The notes below the pieces were generated by a model. It saw nothing but the letters and a program-made list of their open reading frames with translations. It searched no databases and was not told the origin of the DNA. Position numbers and translations under genes: made by a program. A stretch of 64,000 nucleotides of DNA, taken from Harenicola maris. Lineage in GTDB: Bacteria; Pseudomonadota; Alphaproteobacteria; Rhodobacterales; Rhodobacteraceae. Where the stretch lies: assembly GCA_018524345.1 (NCBI GenBank), contig JADQAZ010000001.1:558001-622000 (forward strand), written 5' to 3'. Positions 54,083 to 63,064 of the stretch are shown here, piece by piece (within the stretch, counting starts at the first letter, position 1; each line of letters opens with the position of its first letter).

Positions 54083-55264
54083 CTAGCTTGTGATGTCGTA
54101 GGCGCGTTCGCCGTGGGAGGCGAGGTCGAGGCCAGTGTGCTCTGCCTCTTGGTCCACGCGGATCGGGAAGGCGAGTTTGACGGCGTAGATCAGCACCGTG
54201 GTTGTCAGCGCCGTCCATGCGCCGACCACGGCGAGGCCGCCGAGTTGGGCTGTCCAATCCGCATGGCCCAGCAGGGCCAGCATCACGATGCCGAACATGC
54301 CGCCCACGCCGTGCACGGCGAAAACGTCCAGCGTGTCGTCGATGTTCAGCCCGTGTTTGATGGCGCCGCAGAGTTCCTGGCACATGATCCCTGCGATGCC
54401 GCCGATGATCAGGGCCTCCACCGGGCCGATTGAGCCGGAGGCGGGGGTGATCGAGGCGAGGCCTGCGATGGTGCCTGTGACCATGCCCACGAGGGAGGAT
54501 TTGCCGAAGCGGATACGTTCCCACAGGGCCCAGGTGAGCGAGGCCGCAGCCGCGGAGAGATGGGTGACCGTGATCGCCATGGCGGCGGTGCCATCGGCGG
54601 CAAGCTGGGAGCCGCCGTTAAAGCCGAACCAGCCGACCCAGAGCATGGCCGCGCCGATCATCACCATGCCGGGGTTATGGGGCGGTTTGGATTTGTCCTG
54701 ACGCGGGCCGAGCACAGCGGCGAGGATCAGCGCGGCAAGGCCCGCTGTCTGGTGCACCACGATGCCGCCTGCGAAATCATTGACGCCAGCCTCGAACAGG
54801 GACCATTCCGCGCCCGCAAGCAGGCCGCCGCCCCAGATCCAATGGGCCACTGGGGCGTAGCAGATCAGCATCCACAGACCCGAAAAGGTCATGATGAAGC
54901 CGTAGCTGATGCGCTCGACATAGGCGCCGACGATCAGGGCGGGGGTGATGATGGCAAAGGTCATCTGGAAGGCGAAGAACAGGACCTCTGGCAGGTTGTC
55001 GCGGTTTGTCTCGGCGGTGATGCCCGCGAGGAAGGCCTTGTTCAGCCCGCCCCAGAAGGCGTTGCCCTCGCCAAAGGCGATGGAATAGCCGAAGGCGAGC
55101 CAGAGGACGCTCATCAGGGCGGCGATGGAGAAACACTGCATAAACACCGAGAGCACGTTCCGCGCGCGGACAAGCCCGCCGTAGAACAGGGCAAGGCCCG
55201 GTAGTGTCATAAACAGGACCAGCGCCGTGGCGACGATGATCCATGCGGTATCTGCTGCGTTCAT
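54083..55264 (-). CDS. amtB: Ammonium transporter
   Basis: A 393-residue Amt channel with 11 expected membrane helices. DFAGGIVVHQTAGLAAL holds Asp163 and His171, and DVFAVHGVGGMFG holds His318; the histidine pair lines the pore. The family usually pairs with a PII gene (glnK), which is absent next to it here. There is no long signal peptide. I looked for a sigma54 promoter upstream and did not find one. Confidence 0.93.
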   Translation of the reverse strand: MNAADTAWIIVATALVLFMTLPGLALFYGGLVRARNVLSVFMQCFSIAALMSVLWLAFGYSIAFGEGNAFWGGLNKAFLAGITAETNRDNLPEVLFFAFQMTFAIITPALIVGAYVERISYGFIMTFSGLWMLICYAPVAHWIWGGGLLAGAEWSLFEAGVNDFAGGIVVHQTAGLAALILAAVLGPRQDKSKPPHNPGMVMIGAAMLWVGWFGFNGGSQLAADGTAAMAITVTHLSAAAASLTWALWERIRFGKSSLVGMVTGTIAGLASITPASGSIGPVEALIIGGIAGIMCQELCGAIKHGLNIDDTLDVFAVHGVGGMFGIVMLALLGHADWTAQLGGLAVVGAWTALTTTVLIYAVKLAFPIRVDQEAEHTGLDLASHGERAYDITS

Positions 55265-55507
55265 GGTGTTTTCCCCCTTATTGATGCCGCCAAACCGGCG
55301 GCCTGCGGGCTTTTGGCGAATCCGGGGTGCTATGAAAACAGTCTCATGGCGGGGTGGGTGCTGATTCTGGCGGCATTTTGTAAACTGCGCATTGAATGGG
55401 CGGTTTGCGGGGTGTTTGGGTGATTTTTGGGCGAAAACTTGAGGGTTTCGAAAATTGACGGCAAGGAAGCGCGGAGCCTCGTTACGTTAGGTTATATCAA
55501 AATTTTG

Positions 55508-55541
55508 GAAACAATAGGGTAAATTTTAACGGTATTGTTTC
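55508..55541. other. Inverted repeat in an AT-rich intergenic block
   Basis: GAAACAATA and TATTGTTTC form a perfect 9-bp inverted repeat with a 16-bp centre, in the 464-bp gap between amtB and the 97-residue gene. The block 55480-55640 is far richer in A and T than the window. It may be a regulatory region for either gene, or an acquired piece. Confidence 0.5.
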
Positions 55542-55728
55542 GTATTTCTATATGTAATTTCGCCTTATTTTAGCCGCATTTTTGCAAAATTATAAACAAA
55601 ATCAAATAGATGTCGTTTGAATCTACGCTATGTTTGCTCGGGTAAAAAAGCGCGACTCTTCCCCGTGCAGCCGGGGGGGGATGCAATAGATTGAATGCAC
55701 AGACCACATATTCCTTGGGGGGAATGAA

Positions 55729-56022
55729 ATGTTTAACTACGCCAAAGACTTGCTTCCTGAACTTTCGCTGCGCATCGCTGTGCCTGCCTTCGGCCGTGCG
55801 CCGCGCCGGACCATGCCGCGCCAGGAGTGGCGTATGTCGAAAAGCGAGGTGATGCGGATTTTTGCCAATGATCTGGCGCCGGAGAATCTGGCCGAGACAG
55901 CGCCGGGCGAGGCGCCCGTTGAGGCAGGCGTGCAGGAGCAGGCCCCTGTGCGGCCGAAGGCCAAGCCGGGCTCGGTGGCCGAGCAGCATGCCCTGCGGGC
56001 GGCGCTTTACCCCGACCTCTAA
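55729..56022 (+). CDS. Small protein of unknown function with long AT-rich leader
   Basis: A 97-residue protein. The first 60 residues are basic and amphipathic (PAFGRAPRRTMPRQEWRM) and the rest is acidic then alanine-rich. No signal peptide, membrane helix or known family is visible. GGGGGGAA lies four bases before the ATG, and the codon use fits the genome. It ends 10 bases before a bidirectional terminator. Confidence 0.55.
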   Translation: MFNYAKDLLPELSLRIAVPAFGRAPRRTMPRQEWRMSKSEVMRIFANDLAPENLAETAPGEAPVEAGVQEQAPVRPKAKPGSVAEQHALRAALYPDL

Positions 56023-56032
56023 GGAGGGCGCC

Positions 56033-56072
56033 CCCGGCGCGTCAGCGCCGGGCAAAATTTTCCAAAATTTTG
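56033..56072. terminator. Bidirectional terminator between the small gene and purF
   Basis: CCCGGCGC/GCGCCGGG (loop GTCA) is followed by CAAAATTTT-CC-AAAATTTTG, itself palindromic. On the plus strand it is a GC stem followed by AT; on the minus strand the T-rich part comes before the stem, and it still lies 16 bases past purF. A similar AAATTT block follows the Hint gene at 39887. Confidence 0.65.
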
Positions 56073-56087
56073 TTCTGCCGCCGTTGC

Positions 56088-57581
56088 TTATTCGGCGGCG
56101 GCTTTCATTTGAAAGCCGCGGTCGAGCATGTCTGCGGGTTTGACCGGGTATTCGCCGGAGAAGCAGGCATCGCAATACTGCGGGGAGTTGGCGTCGCGGC
56201 CTTTGGCCTCGCCCACGGCGCGGTAGAGGCCGTCGAGGGAGATGAACTTCAGGCTGTCGACGCCGAGGTGGTCGCGCATTTCCTCTTCGCTCATGGTGGC
56301 GGCGAGGAGTTTTTCGCGTTCTGGGGTATCCACCCCGTAGAAGCAGGGCCATGCTGTGGGCGGGGAGGCGATGCGGAAGTGGACCTCTGCCGCGCCGGCG
56401 TCGAGGATCATTTCCTTGATCTTGCGGCTGGTGGTGCCGCGCACCACGCTGTCGTCCACGAGGATCACCCGTTTGCCTTTGATCAGCGCGCGGTTGACGT
56501 TGAGCTTGAGCCGCACGCCCATGTTGCGGATCGACTCCGTCGGCTCGATGAAGGTTCGGCCCATGTATTGGTTGCGGATGATGCCCATGGCGTAGGGGAT
56601 GCCGCTTTCCAGCGAAAAGCCGATGGCGGCGGGGGTGCCGCTGTCGGGGACGGGGCAGACGAGGTCTGCCTCTACCGGGCTTTCCTTGGCCAGTTCGCGG
56701 CCGATAGCTTCGCGGGTCTCGTAAACCGAGCGGCCGCCGAGGATACTGTCGGGGCGGGAGAAATAGACATGTTCGAAGATGCAGAAGCGCGGCCTTGCCG
56801 GGCGGAAGGGGAAGTGGCTTTGCACCCCTTGGGCATTGATCACCACCATTTCGCCCGGTTCGATTTCGCGGACGAATTCGGCGCCGATGATATCAAGGGC
56901 GCAGGTTTCGGAGGACAGCGCCCAGCCGTCGCCGACGCGGCCAAGGACCAGCGGGCGCACGCCCAAGGGATCGCGCACGCCGATCAGTTTGGTGCGGGTC
57001 ATGGCAACGATGGAAAACGCGCCCTCGACCTTGCGCAGGGCCTCTTCCATCCGGTCGGGGATGTTGCGGCCCATGGAGCGGGCCATGAGGTGGATGATGC
57101 ATTCGCTGTCAGAGCTGCTTTGGAAGATCGAGCCGCGCTCGATCAGCTCGCGGCGCAGGGCGTCGGCATTGGTGATATTGCCGTTATGGGCGATTGCCGC
57201 CCCGCCCATGGAGAATTCGCCAAAGAAAGGCTGCACGTCGCGGATGGCGGTGGCGCCTTTGGTGCCCGCGGTGGAGTAGCGCACATGGCCGATGGACAGC
57301 TGCCCGGGCAGGGTTTCCATCAGCGAGGCCTTGGTGAAGTTGTCGCGCACGTAGCCAAAGCGGCGGGCGGACTGGAAGCCGGTTTCGGGGGAGTAGGCGA
57401 CGATGCCGCCTGCCTCTTGGCCGCGGTGTTGCAAGGCGTGCATCCCGAGGGCGGTGAAGTTCGCGGAATCGGTCATGCCGATCACCCCGAAGACGCCGCA
57501 TTCCTCGCGGAGTTTGTCGTCGTCAAACGGGTCTGTGCTGAGGGGGCGCTTTGGCGGTGTGGGTTTGGCAGGCTGGGTCAC
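56088..57581 (-). CDS. purF: Amidophosphoribosyltransferase
   Basis: A 497-residue enzyme for the first step of purine synthesis. Cys28 in EECGVFGVIGM is the N-terminal nucleophile exposed after propeptide removal. The PRPP site is VILVDDSVVRGTTSRKI, and the Fe-S type cysteines occur in the C-terminal region. The GTG at 57581 is chosen because GGAG lies ten bases before it and little homology occurs upstream; a GTG at 57650 would add 23 residues. It follows cvpA in the usual order. Confidence 0.93.
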   Translation of the reverse strand: MTQPAKPTPPKRPLSTDPFDDDKLREECGVFGVIGMTDSANFTALGMHALQHRGQEAGGIVAYSPETGFQSARRFGYVRDNFTKASLMETLPGQLSIGHVRYSTAGTKGATAIRDVQPFFGEFSMGGAAIAHNGNITNADALRRELIERGSIFQSSSDSECIIHLMARSMGRNIPDRMEEALRKVEGAFSIVAMTRTKLIGVRDPLGVRPLVLGRVGDGWALSSETCALDIIGAEFVREIEPGEMVVINAQGVQSHFPFRPARPRFCIFEHVYFSRPDSILGGRSVYETREAIGRELAKESPVEADLVCPVPDSGTPAAIGFSLESGIPYAMGIIRNQYMGRTFIEPTESIRNMGVRLKLNVNRALIKGKRVILVDDSVVRGTTSRKIKEMILDAGAAEVHFRIASPPTAWPCFYGVDTPEREKLLAATMSEEEMRDHLGVDSLKFISLDGLYRAVGEAKGRDANSPQYCDACFSGEYPVKPADMLDRGFQMKAAAE

Positions 57582-57668
57582 GGCTGGGCAGCTCCGAATC
57601 CAATGCAGGGGATATGAAAGGGGTTTAACCTTTGCGCAGCGGGCTGTCACGCAACTGTCACATGAAAA

Positions 57669-57689
57669 GGCCGGGCAATTTGCCCGGCC
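57669..57689 (-). terminator. Terminator between cvpA and purF
   Basis: GGCCGGGC and GCCCGGCC form a perfect 8-bp stem with loop AATTT, followed by TTTT on the minus strand. It lies just after the cvpA stop, so purF probably has its own promoter in the remaining 90 bp. Confidence 0.75.
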
Positions 57690-57700
57690 CCTTTGAATTC

Positions 57701-58309
57701 TTAGTTGGAACCACCTTCTGGAGTGATGGTGTTGGTGGAAGGCTCTACAGGCTCGCCGCCGCAGGAGGCGGCCATCAGGCCCTCGAATTTGACGGTCATC
57801 CAGGCCATTGTGCTTTCCTGATCGCCGATGTCGCCGGCGATGCGGCCTTTGGCCTGATCAAAGACCTTGGCGGTCTGGCTGTCGTCGACCATGGGCAGGG
57901 CCTCTGCTCCGGCGACGAAATCATAGACGACGAGGGCCACGGCCACGAGGATCATCCCGCGGATGGCACCAAAGAGAAAGCCGAGCCCCTGATCGATGGC
58001 GTTGAAGGCCGAGCGTTGCACCAGCGAGGAGAACAGCGGCGCAAAGAGCGCAAAGACCACCAGCGCGGCCACAAAGACGACGATAAAGCCGCCCACGGTT
58101 GCCGCGGCGCAGTTTTCGAGGAAGTCGGCGATGACGGGGATTTCCTGCACCAGCGGCGTGGCCTGCGGCGCAAACATATAGGCCACGATAGCGGCCACGA
58201 CCCAGCCCGCGATGGCCAGAGCCTCGCGCACGAAACCACGGGAGAAGGCCAGAATGGCCGACAGGACGATGACGATCGCGACGCCTGCATCAAAAAGGGT
58301 AAAGTCCAT
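57701..58309 (-). CDS. cvpA: CvpA family protein
   Basis: A 202-residue membrane protein with four helices (about 3-23, 27-47, 65-88 and 103-125). The start DFTLFDAGVAIVIVLSAILA, then FSRGFVREALAIAGWV, are typical CvpA. In E. coli it is linked to colicin V production and to envelope stress. Next to purF as in enterobacteria. ATG at 58309. Confidence 0.88.
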   Translation of the reverse strand: MDFTLFDAGVAIVIVLSAILAFSRGFVREALAIAGWVVAAIVAYMFAPQATPLVQEIPVIADFLENCAAATVGGFIVVFVAALVVFALFAPLFSSLVQRSAFNAIDQGLGFLFGAIRGMILVAVALVVYDFVAGAEALPMVDDSQTAKVFDQAKGRIAGDIGDQESTMAWMTVKFEGLMAASCGGEPVEPSTNTITPEGGSN

Positions 58310-58353
58310 CGTTGCTCTTTTCCGTTTTTTTCGTGTCCATAGCAGATGCAGGA

Positions 58354-59718
58354 TCAACCTGCACCAAACAACTCACCTACAAAGGTCGTAAGGTCACTGA
58401 CCTGTCGCGTTTTCATCGCACTTGTGCCCGGCAGTTTCTTGCCAGCGGGGAGTGCGGCCTCGCTAAAACCAAGTTTTGCGGCCTCTTTCAACCGGTTTTC
58501 TGTCTGGCTACAGGCCCGGATTGCGCCAGAGAGGCTGATTTCGCCGAAAACCACCATGCCGGGGGGCAGGGCGGCGTCTTCGCGGGCGGAGAGCAGGGCG
58601 GCGGCGACGGCGAGGTCGGCGGCGGGTTCGGAAACCCGGATGCCGCCCGCCACGTTAAGGTAGACATCCAGCCCGGTGAAGGGGATGCCGCAGCGCGATT
58701 CCAGCACCGCCAGAATCATCGCAAGGCGCGAGCTGTCCCAGCCGACGACGGAGCGGCGGGCCTGCGAATGGGGCGAGGGGGCGACGAGGGCCTGAAATTC
58801 GACCAGAACGGGCCGCGTGCCCTCGATCCCCGCAAAGACGACCGAGCCGGGGGCGGGTTTTTCGCGGTCCGACAGGAAGAGGGCGGAGGGGTTGGTGACC
58901 TCTGCCAGGCCAAGGCCCGTCATTTCGAAGACGCCGATTTCATCGGCGGGGCCGAAGCGGTTCTTGACCGCGCGCAGGATGCGGAACTGGTGGCCGCGCT
59001 CGCCCTCGAAGTAGATCACGGTATCGACCATATGTTCGACCACGCGGGGGCCAGCGATCTGCCCCTCTTTGGTGACATGGCCGACGAGGATGATCGCTGT
59101 GCCGGTGCGTTTGGCGAAGGTGACCAGCTCATGCGCCGCAGAGCGGACCTGTGAGACGGAGCCGGGGGCGGCCTCTACCGCGTCGGACCACATGGTCTGG
59201 ATCGAGTCGATAACGCAGAGGTCGGGGCGCTCTTTGTCCAGCGTTGTCAGGATGTTGCGCAGGTTTGTCTCAGTAGCAAGGCGCACCGGGGCATCGCCGA
59301 GGCCGAGGCGCTGTGCGCGCATTCGGATTTGCGCGGATGCTTCCTCGCCCGAGATATAAACGCAAGACAGGCCATTTTTTGCAAAGCGGGCCGTGGCCTG
59401 AAGCAGCAGGGTGGATTTGCCGATCCCCGGATCGCCGCCGACCAGCGTGGCGGAGCCGGGCACGAGGCCGCCGCCGAGGACGCGGTCGAACTCCTCCATC
59501 TTGGAGGAGGCGCGGGGGGGCGGGGCCTCTTCGGTGGCGAGGTCCATCAGGGGGACGGTATTGCCGCGTTTGGCACCGATGCCCTTGTTCTTGGGGCCAG
59601 CGGAGAGGGGGGCCTCTTCGACGATGGTGTTCCAGTCGCCGCAGGCCTCGCAACGGCCGGACCATTTGGTGTGGGAGGCACCGCAGGCGGTGCAGGTGAA
59701 GACTTGGGATTTGGCCAT
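58354..59718 (-). CDS. radA: DNA repair protein RadA
   Basis: A 454-residue protein. The N-terminal zinc finger has CTACGASHTKWSGRCEACG (four Cys). The RecA-like core has Walker A GGDPGIGKSTLLL and the RadA-specific KNRFGPADE. The C-terminal Lon-like domain is present. RadA branch-migrates recombination intermediates. It lies 44 bases upstream of cvpA in the direction of transcription. Confidence 0.94.
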   Translation of the reverse strand: MAKSQVFTCTACGASHTKWSGRCEACGDWNTIVEEAPLSAGPKNKGIGAKRGNTVPLMDLATEEAPPPRASSKMEEFDRVLGGGLVPGSATLVGGDPGIGKSTLLLQATARFAKNGLSCVYISGEEASAQIRMRAQRLGLGDAPVRLATETNLRNILTTLDKERPDLCVIDSIQTMWSDAVEAAPGSVSQVRSAAHELVTFAKRTGTAIILVGHVTKEGQIAGPRVVEHMVDTVIYFEGERGHQFRILRAVKNRFGPADEIGVFEMTGLGLAEVTNPSALFLSDREKPAPGSVVFAGIEGTRPVLVEFQALVAPSPHSQARRSVVGWDSSRLAMILAVLESRCGIPFTGLDVYLNVAGGIRVSEPAADLAVAAALLSAREDAALPPGMVVFGEISLSGAIRACSQTENRLKEAAKLGFSEAALPAGKKLPGTSAMKTRQVSDLTTFVGELFGAG

Positions 59719-59748
59719 ATCGCTTCGTGCCTTAGAGACCGGGGAAGG

Positions 59749-60279
59749 TCAATGTGCGCCTGTTTGGGCGAGGTTGGCCGGTTTGGCGGCTTCGGCGTTC
59801 GGTGCGGGCAGGGCGGCGGCCTTGGCGCGGCGTTCGGTGAGGAAGCTGATCCCGATGGAGGCGATGATACAGGCGGAGAAGAGATAGAGGCCCCAAGCGG
59901 CCTCGACCCGGCCGACGCCGATGCCCTTGGCCACCACCACATAGAGCGCGATCAGGAAGATATCCGCCATGGCCAGCTTGCCAAGGATATGCATCACCGG
60001 CAGCACCTTGCGCCGCATCATCCCGAAGTGGATCAGCGCGAGGCCGATGGTTTTGAGGTAGGGGGCAAAGAGGGCAAAGCCCGTGACCAGAAGGGCCAGA
60101 AAGACATCCGTGCCCCAGAGCGATTGCAGCCCCGAGATGACGGAGATTTCCGACAGGCCAAAGAGCGGCAGCAGCCCCGCCCGCAAGAGCGGCGCGAACC
60201 ATGCAATCGGGAACAGGATCAGAAGGGCGAGGTTGGCGAATTTAAGAGCTGTAAACAAAATCAGCGGGCCTTTTATCAC
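59749..60279 (-). CDS. PqiA-like membrane protein
   Basis: A 176-residue protein with four membrane helices. HILGKLAMADIFLIALYVVV and GVGRVEAAWGLYLFSACIIA match the paraquat-inducible protein A fold. It is a single copy of the half unit that is duplicated in E. coli PqiA, which helps carry lipids across the periplasm with PqiB. No PqiB is present. It lies 30 bases upstream of radA. Confidence 0.82.
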   Translation of the reverse strand: MIKGPLILFTALKFANLALLILFPIAWFAPLLRAGLLPLFGLSEISVISGLQSLWGTDVFLALLVTGFALFAPYLKTIGLALIHFGMMRRKVLPVMHILGKLAMADIFLIALYVVVAKGIGVGRVEAAWGLYLFSACIIASIGISFLTERRAKAAALPAPNAEAAKPANLAQTGAH

Positions 60280-60345
60280 AAATGGTTGAGGGGCATATAG
60301 GCGCAGCCCTTTCGGGATGCACCCCCTATTGAGATAAGGCCTTGA

Positions 60346-61233
60346 TTACTCCGCAGGTTTTGCCGTTGAGGGGCGGGCTGCGGGTGTGCCTTGGCTGGCG
60401 GTTTCGGTGCTGCCGCCGGCGGGTTTGCCTGTGGATTTCCCGGTGGGTTTTGCGGCGATTGGCACGACCTTGTCATCGCGGGGCTCTGCGCGGTCGCGCT
60501 TGAGCGGCTCTTTGGTTTCGACCACGATGTCGCCGTCGATTTCAAAGCCGAGGCCGGGGAGGACCTCCATCAGGTCTTTTTCCAGACGTTCGAGTTGGGT
60601 CGCCTGAACGGCCTCTTCGACGTGGATTTGCTGGGTCCAGCGGCGGACCTCGGAGATGGTCTGTTTGGCCATGGCCATACGCTCGGAGAAGGTGTCGATC
60701 TCTTGCTGGCGCTGACGCAGGAAGAGGCGGGCGCGGGCCATACGCTCGTCCGAGTAGATTTCGCCAAGGTCGCGGCTCTCGTGGCTCATTTGGGCGGCAA
60801 CTTCGAGGACGGCGGGCTCAAGGGTGCGCAGATCGGGGTGGTCGCGCAGGTAGGCCATGCGTTCGCGCACGCTGTCGAATTCGGAGGAGAGGGTGAAGGC
60901 CCCCGCGCGGTCGCCCGCGTGGCAGATCTGATAGGCCTGCGCGATGTCCTGCATCGAGAGCGAGAAATCGCGGTGGGTTTTTTCCAGCCGCATCATGCGG
61001 GCATTGGCGGGCACAAAGAAGCACAGGGCGATGGCCAGAATGGTCAGCCCGATCTGCGCATACATGCCTGCGTTCGGCAGGGCCTCTTCGCCGTAGAAGG
61101 CGTTGATCGTGAGCCATGGCAGCACCCCGAAGGCGGCCAGCAGCGTGGCCCCCGTCACGGCCAGAGCCGCGGCGACAATCAGCACAAGAGAGAGGGAGCG
61201 CATGGCCCCAGAAACAGATTCCGTTACAGACAT
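60346..61233 (-). CDS. Membrane-anchored coiled-coil protein of unknown function
   Basis: A 295-residue reading. Two membrane helices are near the N-terminus (about 15-38 and 58-80), followed by helical, coiled-coil-prone segments (about 90-220; RLFLRQRQQEIDTFSERMAM). The tail is basic and rich in Ser, Thr, Ala and Gly. I recall similar proteins in Rhodobacterales labelled as DNA repair proteins without evidence. The ATG at 61233 is one of three candidates (61278 GTG, 61203 ATG); none has a strong ribosome site. Confidence 0.62.
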   Translation of the reverse strand: MSVTESVSGAMRSLSLVLIVAAALAVTGATLLAAFGVLPWLTINAFYGEEALPNAGMYAQIGLTILAIALCFFVPANARMMRLEKTHRDFSLSMQDIAQAYQICHAGDRAGAFTLSSEFDSVRERMAYLRDHPDLRTLEPAVLEVAAQMSHESRDLGEIYSDERMARARLFLRQRQQEIDTFSERMAMAKQTISEVRRWTQQIHVEEAVQATQLERLEKDLMEVLPGLGFEIDGDIVVETKEPLKRDRAEPRDDKVVPIAAKPTGKSTGKPAGGSTETASQGTPAARPSTAKPAE

Positions 61234-61478
61234 TTTGGCCAAGGCCACGGCATTATCCCCCGATAATTCAGAACACACAGTCAGGCCTAAGCCTAAGCCA
61301 CTATTGAATATTCGTTAATGATGTTTCGGGGGGATAAATCTGTGAAAACTCCCGCTATTGTTTCCGGGCGGGATACAGTGTTGGAATATATGGGGAATTT
61401 TGCACAAAGCGCGTCGTTAATCGCCCCGTTCCTGCCGCATTGTTGCGGGGGCTGGCGGGGGGCGGGATAGAATCACCT

Positions 61479-61493
61479 TCAGGTTGAAGGGCC
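61479..61493. other. Small hairpin between mlaF and the coiled-coil gene
   Basis: CCTTCA and TGAAGG pair around GGT, in the 302-bp gap that otherwise holds only AT-rich leader DNA for the coiled-coil gene (TTAATGATG and a doubled GGCTTA). Probably the remains of a terminator; weakly supported. Confidence 0.3.
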
Positions 61494-61535
61494 TTGGGGG
61501 ATTCGGAAAGGGGCAAGTTTCGCGCGGGGGCGCGG

Positions 61536-62282
61536 TCAGCGGATTGCTGCTATTGGCCCTGTGGCGCGGCCGTGGATGAACTGCTGCACATGGGCGTCAT
61601 CGGCGGTATCGAGGCCTGCGATCGGGCCGGTCCATTGGACGCGGCCATCGTGGAGCATGGCGACGTGATCGGCGATGGCGCGGACCGAGGACATGTCATG
61701 GGTGATGGTCATGGCGGTGGCGCCCATTTCGGTGACGATTTCGCGGATCAGGTCATTGATGACGCCGGCCATGATGGGATCGAGGCCGGTTGTCGGCTCG
61801 TCAAAGAAGATGATTTCAGGGTCGGCGGCGATGGCGCGGGCGAGGCCGACGCGTTTTTGCATGCCGCCGGAGAGTTCGGAGGGGAAGAGGTCCGCGACCT
61901 CTGGTTTGAGGCCGACGCGGCGGAGCTTTTCGATGGCGATCTCGCGGGCCTCTGATTTCGGGCGTTTGAGAGCGCCGCGCAGCAGGCGGAAGGAGACGTT
62001 TTGCCAGACGGGCAGGCTGTCAAACAGGGCGCCGCCTTGGAAGAGCATGCCAAAGCGGGTGAGGAAGGCCTCGCGGTCGCCTTTGGCGGCGTTCTGGCCG
62101 TCGACCGTGATTGTGCCTTCGTCGGGCTGGATCAGGCCGAGGATGCATTTGAGCGTCACCGATTTGCCGGTGCCGGAGCCGCCGATGATGACCATGGACT
62201 CGCCTTTGGGGATCGTCAGGTCGACGCCTTGCAGGACCTTGTTCGGGCCAAAGGCCTTGTGGATGTTATCAAGGGTGATCAT
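61536..62282 (-). CDS. mlaF: Phospholipid ABC transporter ATPase MlaF
   Basis: A 248-residue ATPase with Walker A GGSGTGKSVTLK, signature LSGGMQKRVGLARA and Walker B IIFFDEPTTGLD, close to MlaF. In the Mla system it moves phospholipids between membranes with MlaE, MlaD and others. It overlaps mlaE by ATGA. MlaD is not in the window. Confidence 0.93.
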   Translation of the reverse strand: MITLDNIHKAFGPNKVLQGVDLTIPKGESMVIIGGSGTGKSVTLKCILGLIQPDEGTITVDGQNAAKGDREAFLTRFGMLFQGGALFDSLPVWQNVSFRLLRGALKRPKSEAREIAIEKLRRVGLKPEVADLFPSELSGGMQKRVGLARAIAADPEIIFFDEPTTGLDPIMAGVINDLIREIVTEMGATAMTITHDMSSVRAIADHVAMLHDGRVQWTGPIAGLDTADDAHVQQFIHGRATGPIAAIR

Positions 62283-63064
62283 TGGAAAAAGAACGCTTGG
62301 GTCAGCAGGAAATTGGCCGCGAGGATCAGGACGGCGGCGGCGACGACGCTTGATTTCGTGGCCGCGCCCACGCCCTGTGCGCCGCGCCCCGAGCGCATGC
62401 CGAAGTAGCAGCCCATGAGCGTGGCGATGACGCCAAAGGCCGCGCCTTTGACCAGCGAGGAGATGATGTCGCGCAGTTCGAGGAAATCGACGGTGTTTTG
62501 CAGGTAGCTGGCGGGGTTGAAGCCGAGGCGGTTCACGCCGACGAGGTAGCCGCCCATGATCCCGATGATATCGCCGATGCCGACGAGCACCGGCACGGTG
62601 ATCAGCCCGGCGAGGACGCGCGGCACGGTGAGGTATTTCATCGGGTGGGTCGAGAGGGTGACGAGGGCGTCGATTTGCTCGGTTACCTTCATCGTCGCGA
62701 TTTCGGCGGCGATGGAGGAGGTCACCCGGGCCGCGATCATCAGGCCGACCAGCACGGGGCCGAGTTCGCGGACCATGCCGATGGCGACGATCTGGGGCAC
62801 CACGGCCTCTGCGTTAAAGCGGGCGCCGCCGGAGTAGATTTGCAGGGCCAGAGCGCCGCCGGTGAAGACCGCCGTCAGCCCCACCACGGGCAGGGAGAAG
62901 TAGCCCACATTCAGGACCGCCGCGCCGAATTCGCGGAAATAAAAGGGCGGGCGGACCATATGCAGCAGGGTTTCGCCCGTGAACAGGGCGATGCGGCCCG
63001 TGGCGGCGAGCCAGCCCAGAACCACGCGCCCGATGGCGGCAAGGAAGCCTGCCAGAAGGCTCAC
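62279..63064 (-). CDS. mlaE: Phospholipid ABC transporter permease MlaE
   Basis: A 261-residue permease with five helices, having VVPQIVAIGMVRELGPVLVG and SSIAAEIATMKVTEQIDAL, both conserved in MlaE/TTG2B. It overlaps alr at the start and mlaF at the end, so the three are cotranscribed. Confidence 0.93.
   Translation of the reverse strand: MSLLAGFLAAIGRVVLGWLAATGRIALFTGETLLHMVRPPFYFREFGAAVLNVGYFSLPVVGLTAVFTGGALALQIYSGGARFNAEAVVPQIVAIGMVRELGPVLVGLMIAARVTSSIAAEIATMKVTEQIDALVTLSTHPMKYLTVPRVLAGLITVPVLVGIGDIIGIMGGYLVGVNRLGFNPASYLQNTVDFLELRDIISSLVKGAAFGVIATLMGCYFGMRSGRGAQGVGAATKSSVVAAAVLILAANFLLTQAFFFQ

Noticed and set aside
55265-55728. Possible sigma54 promoter before amtB
   Set aside because: I looked for the GG and GC dinucleotides of the -24/-12 site on the minus strand and found no acceptable match.
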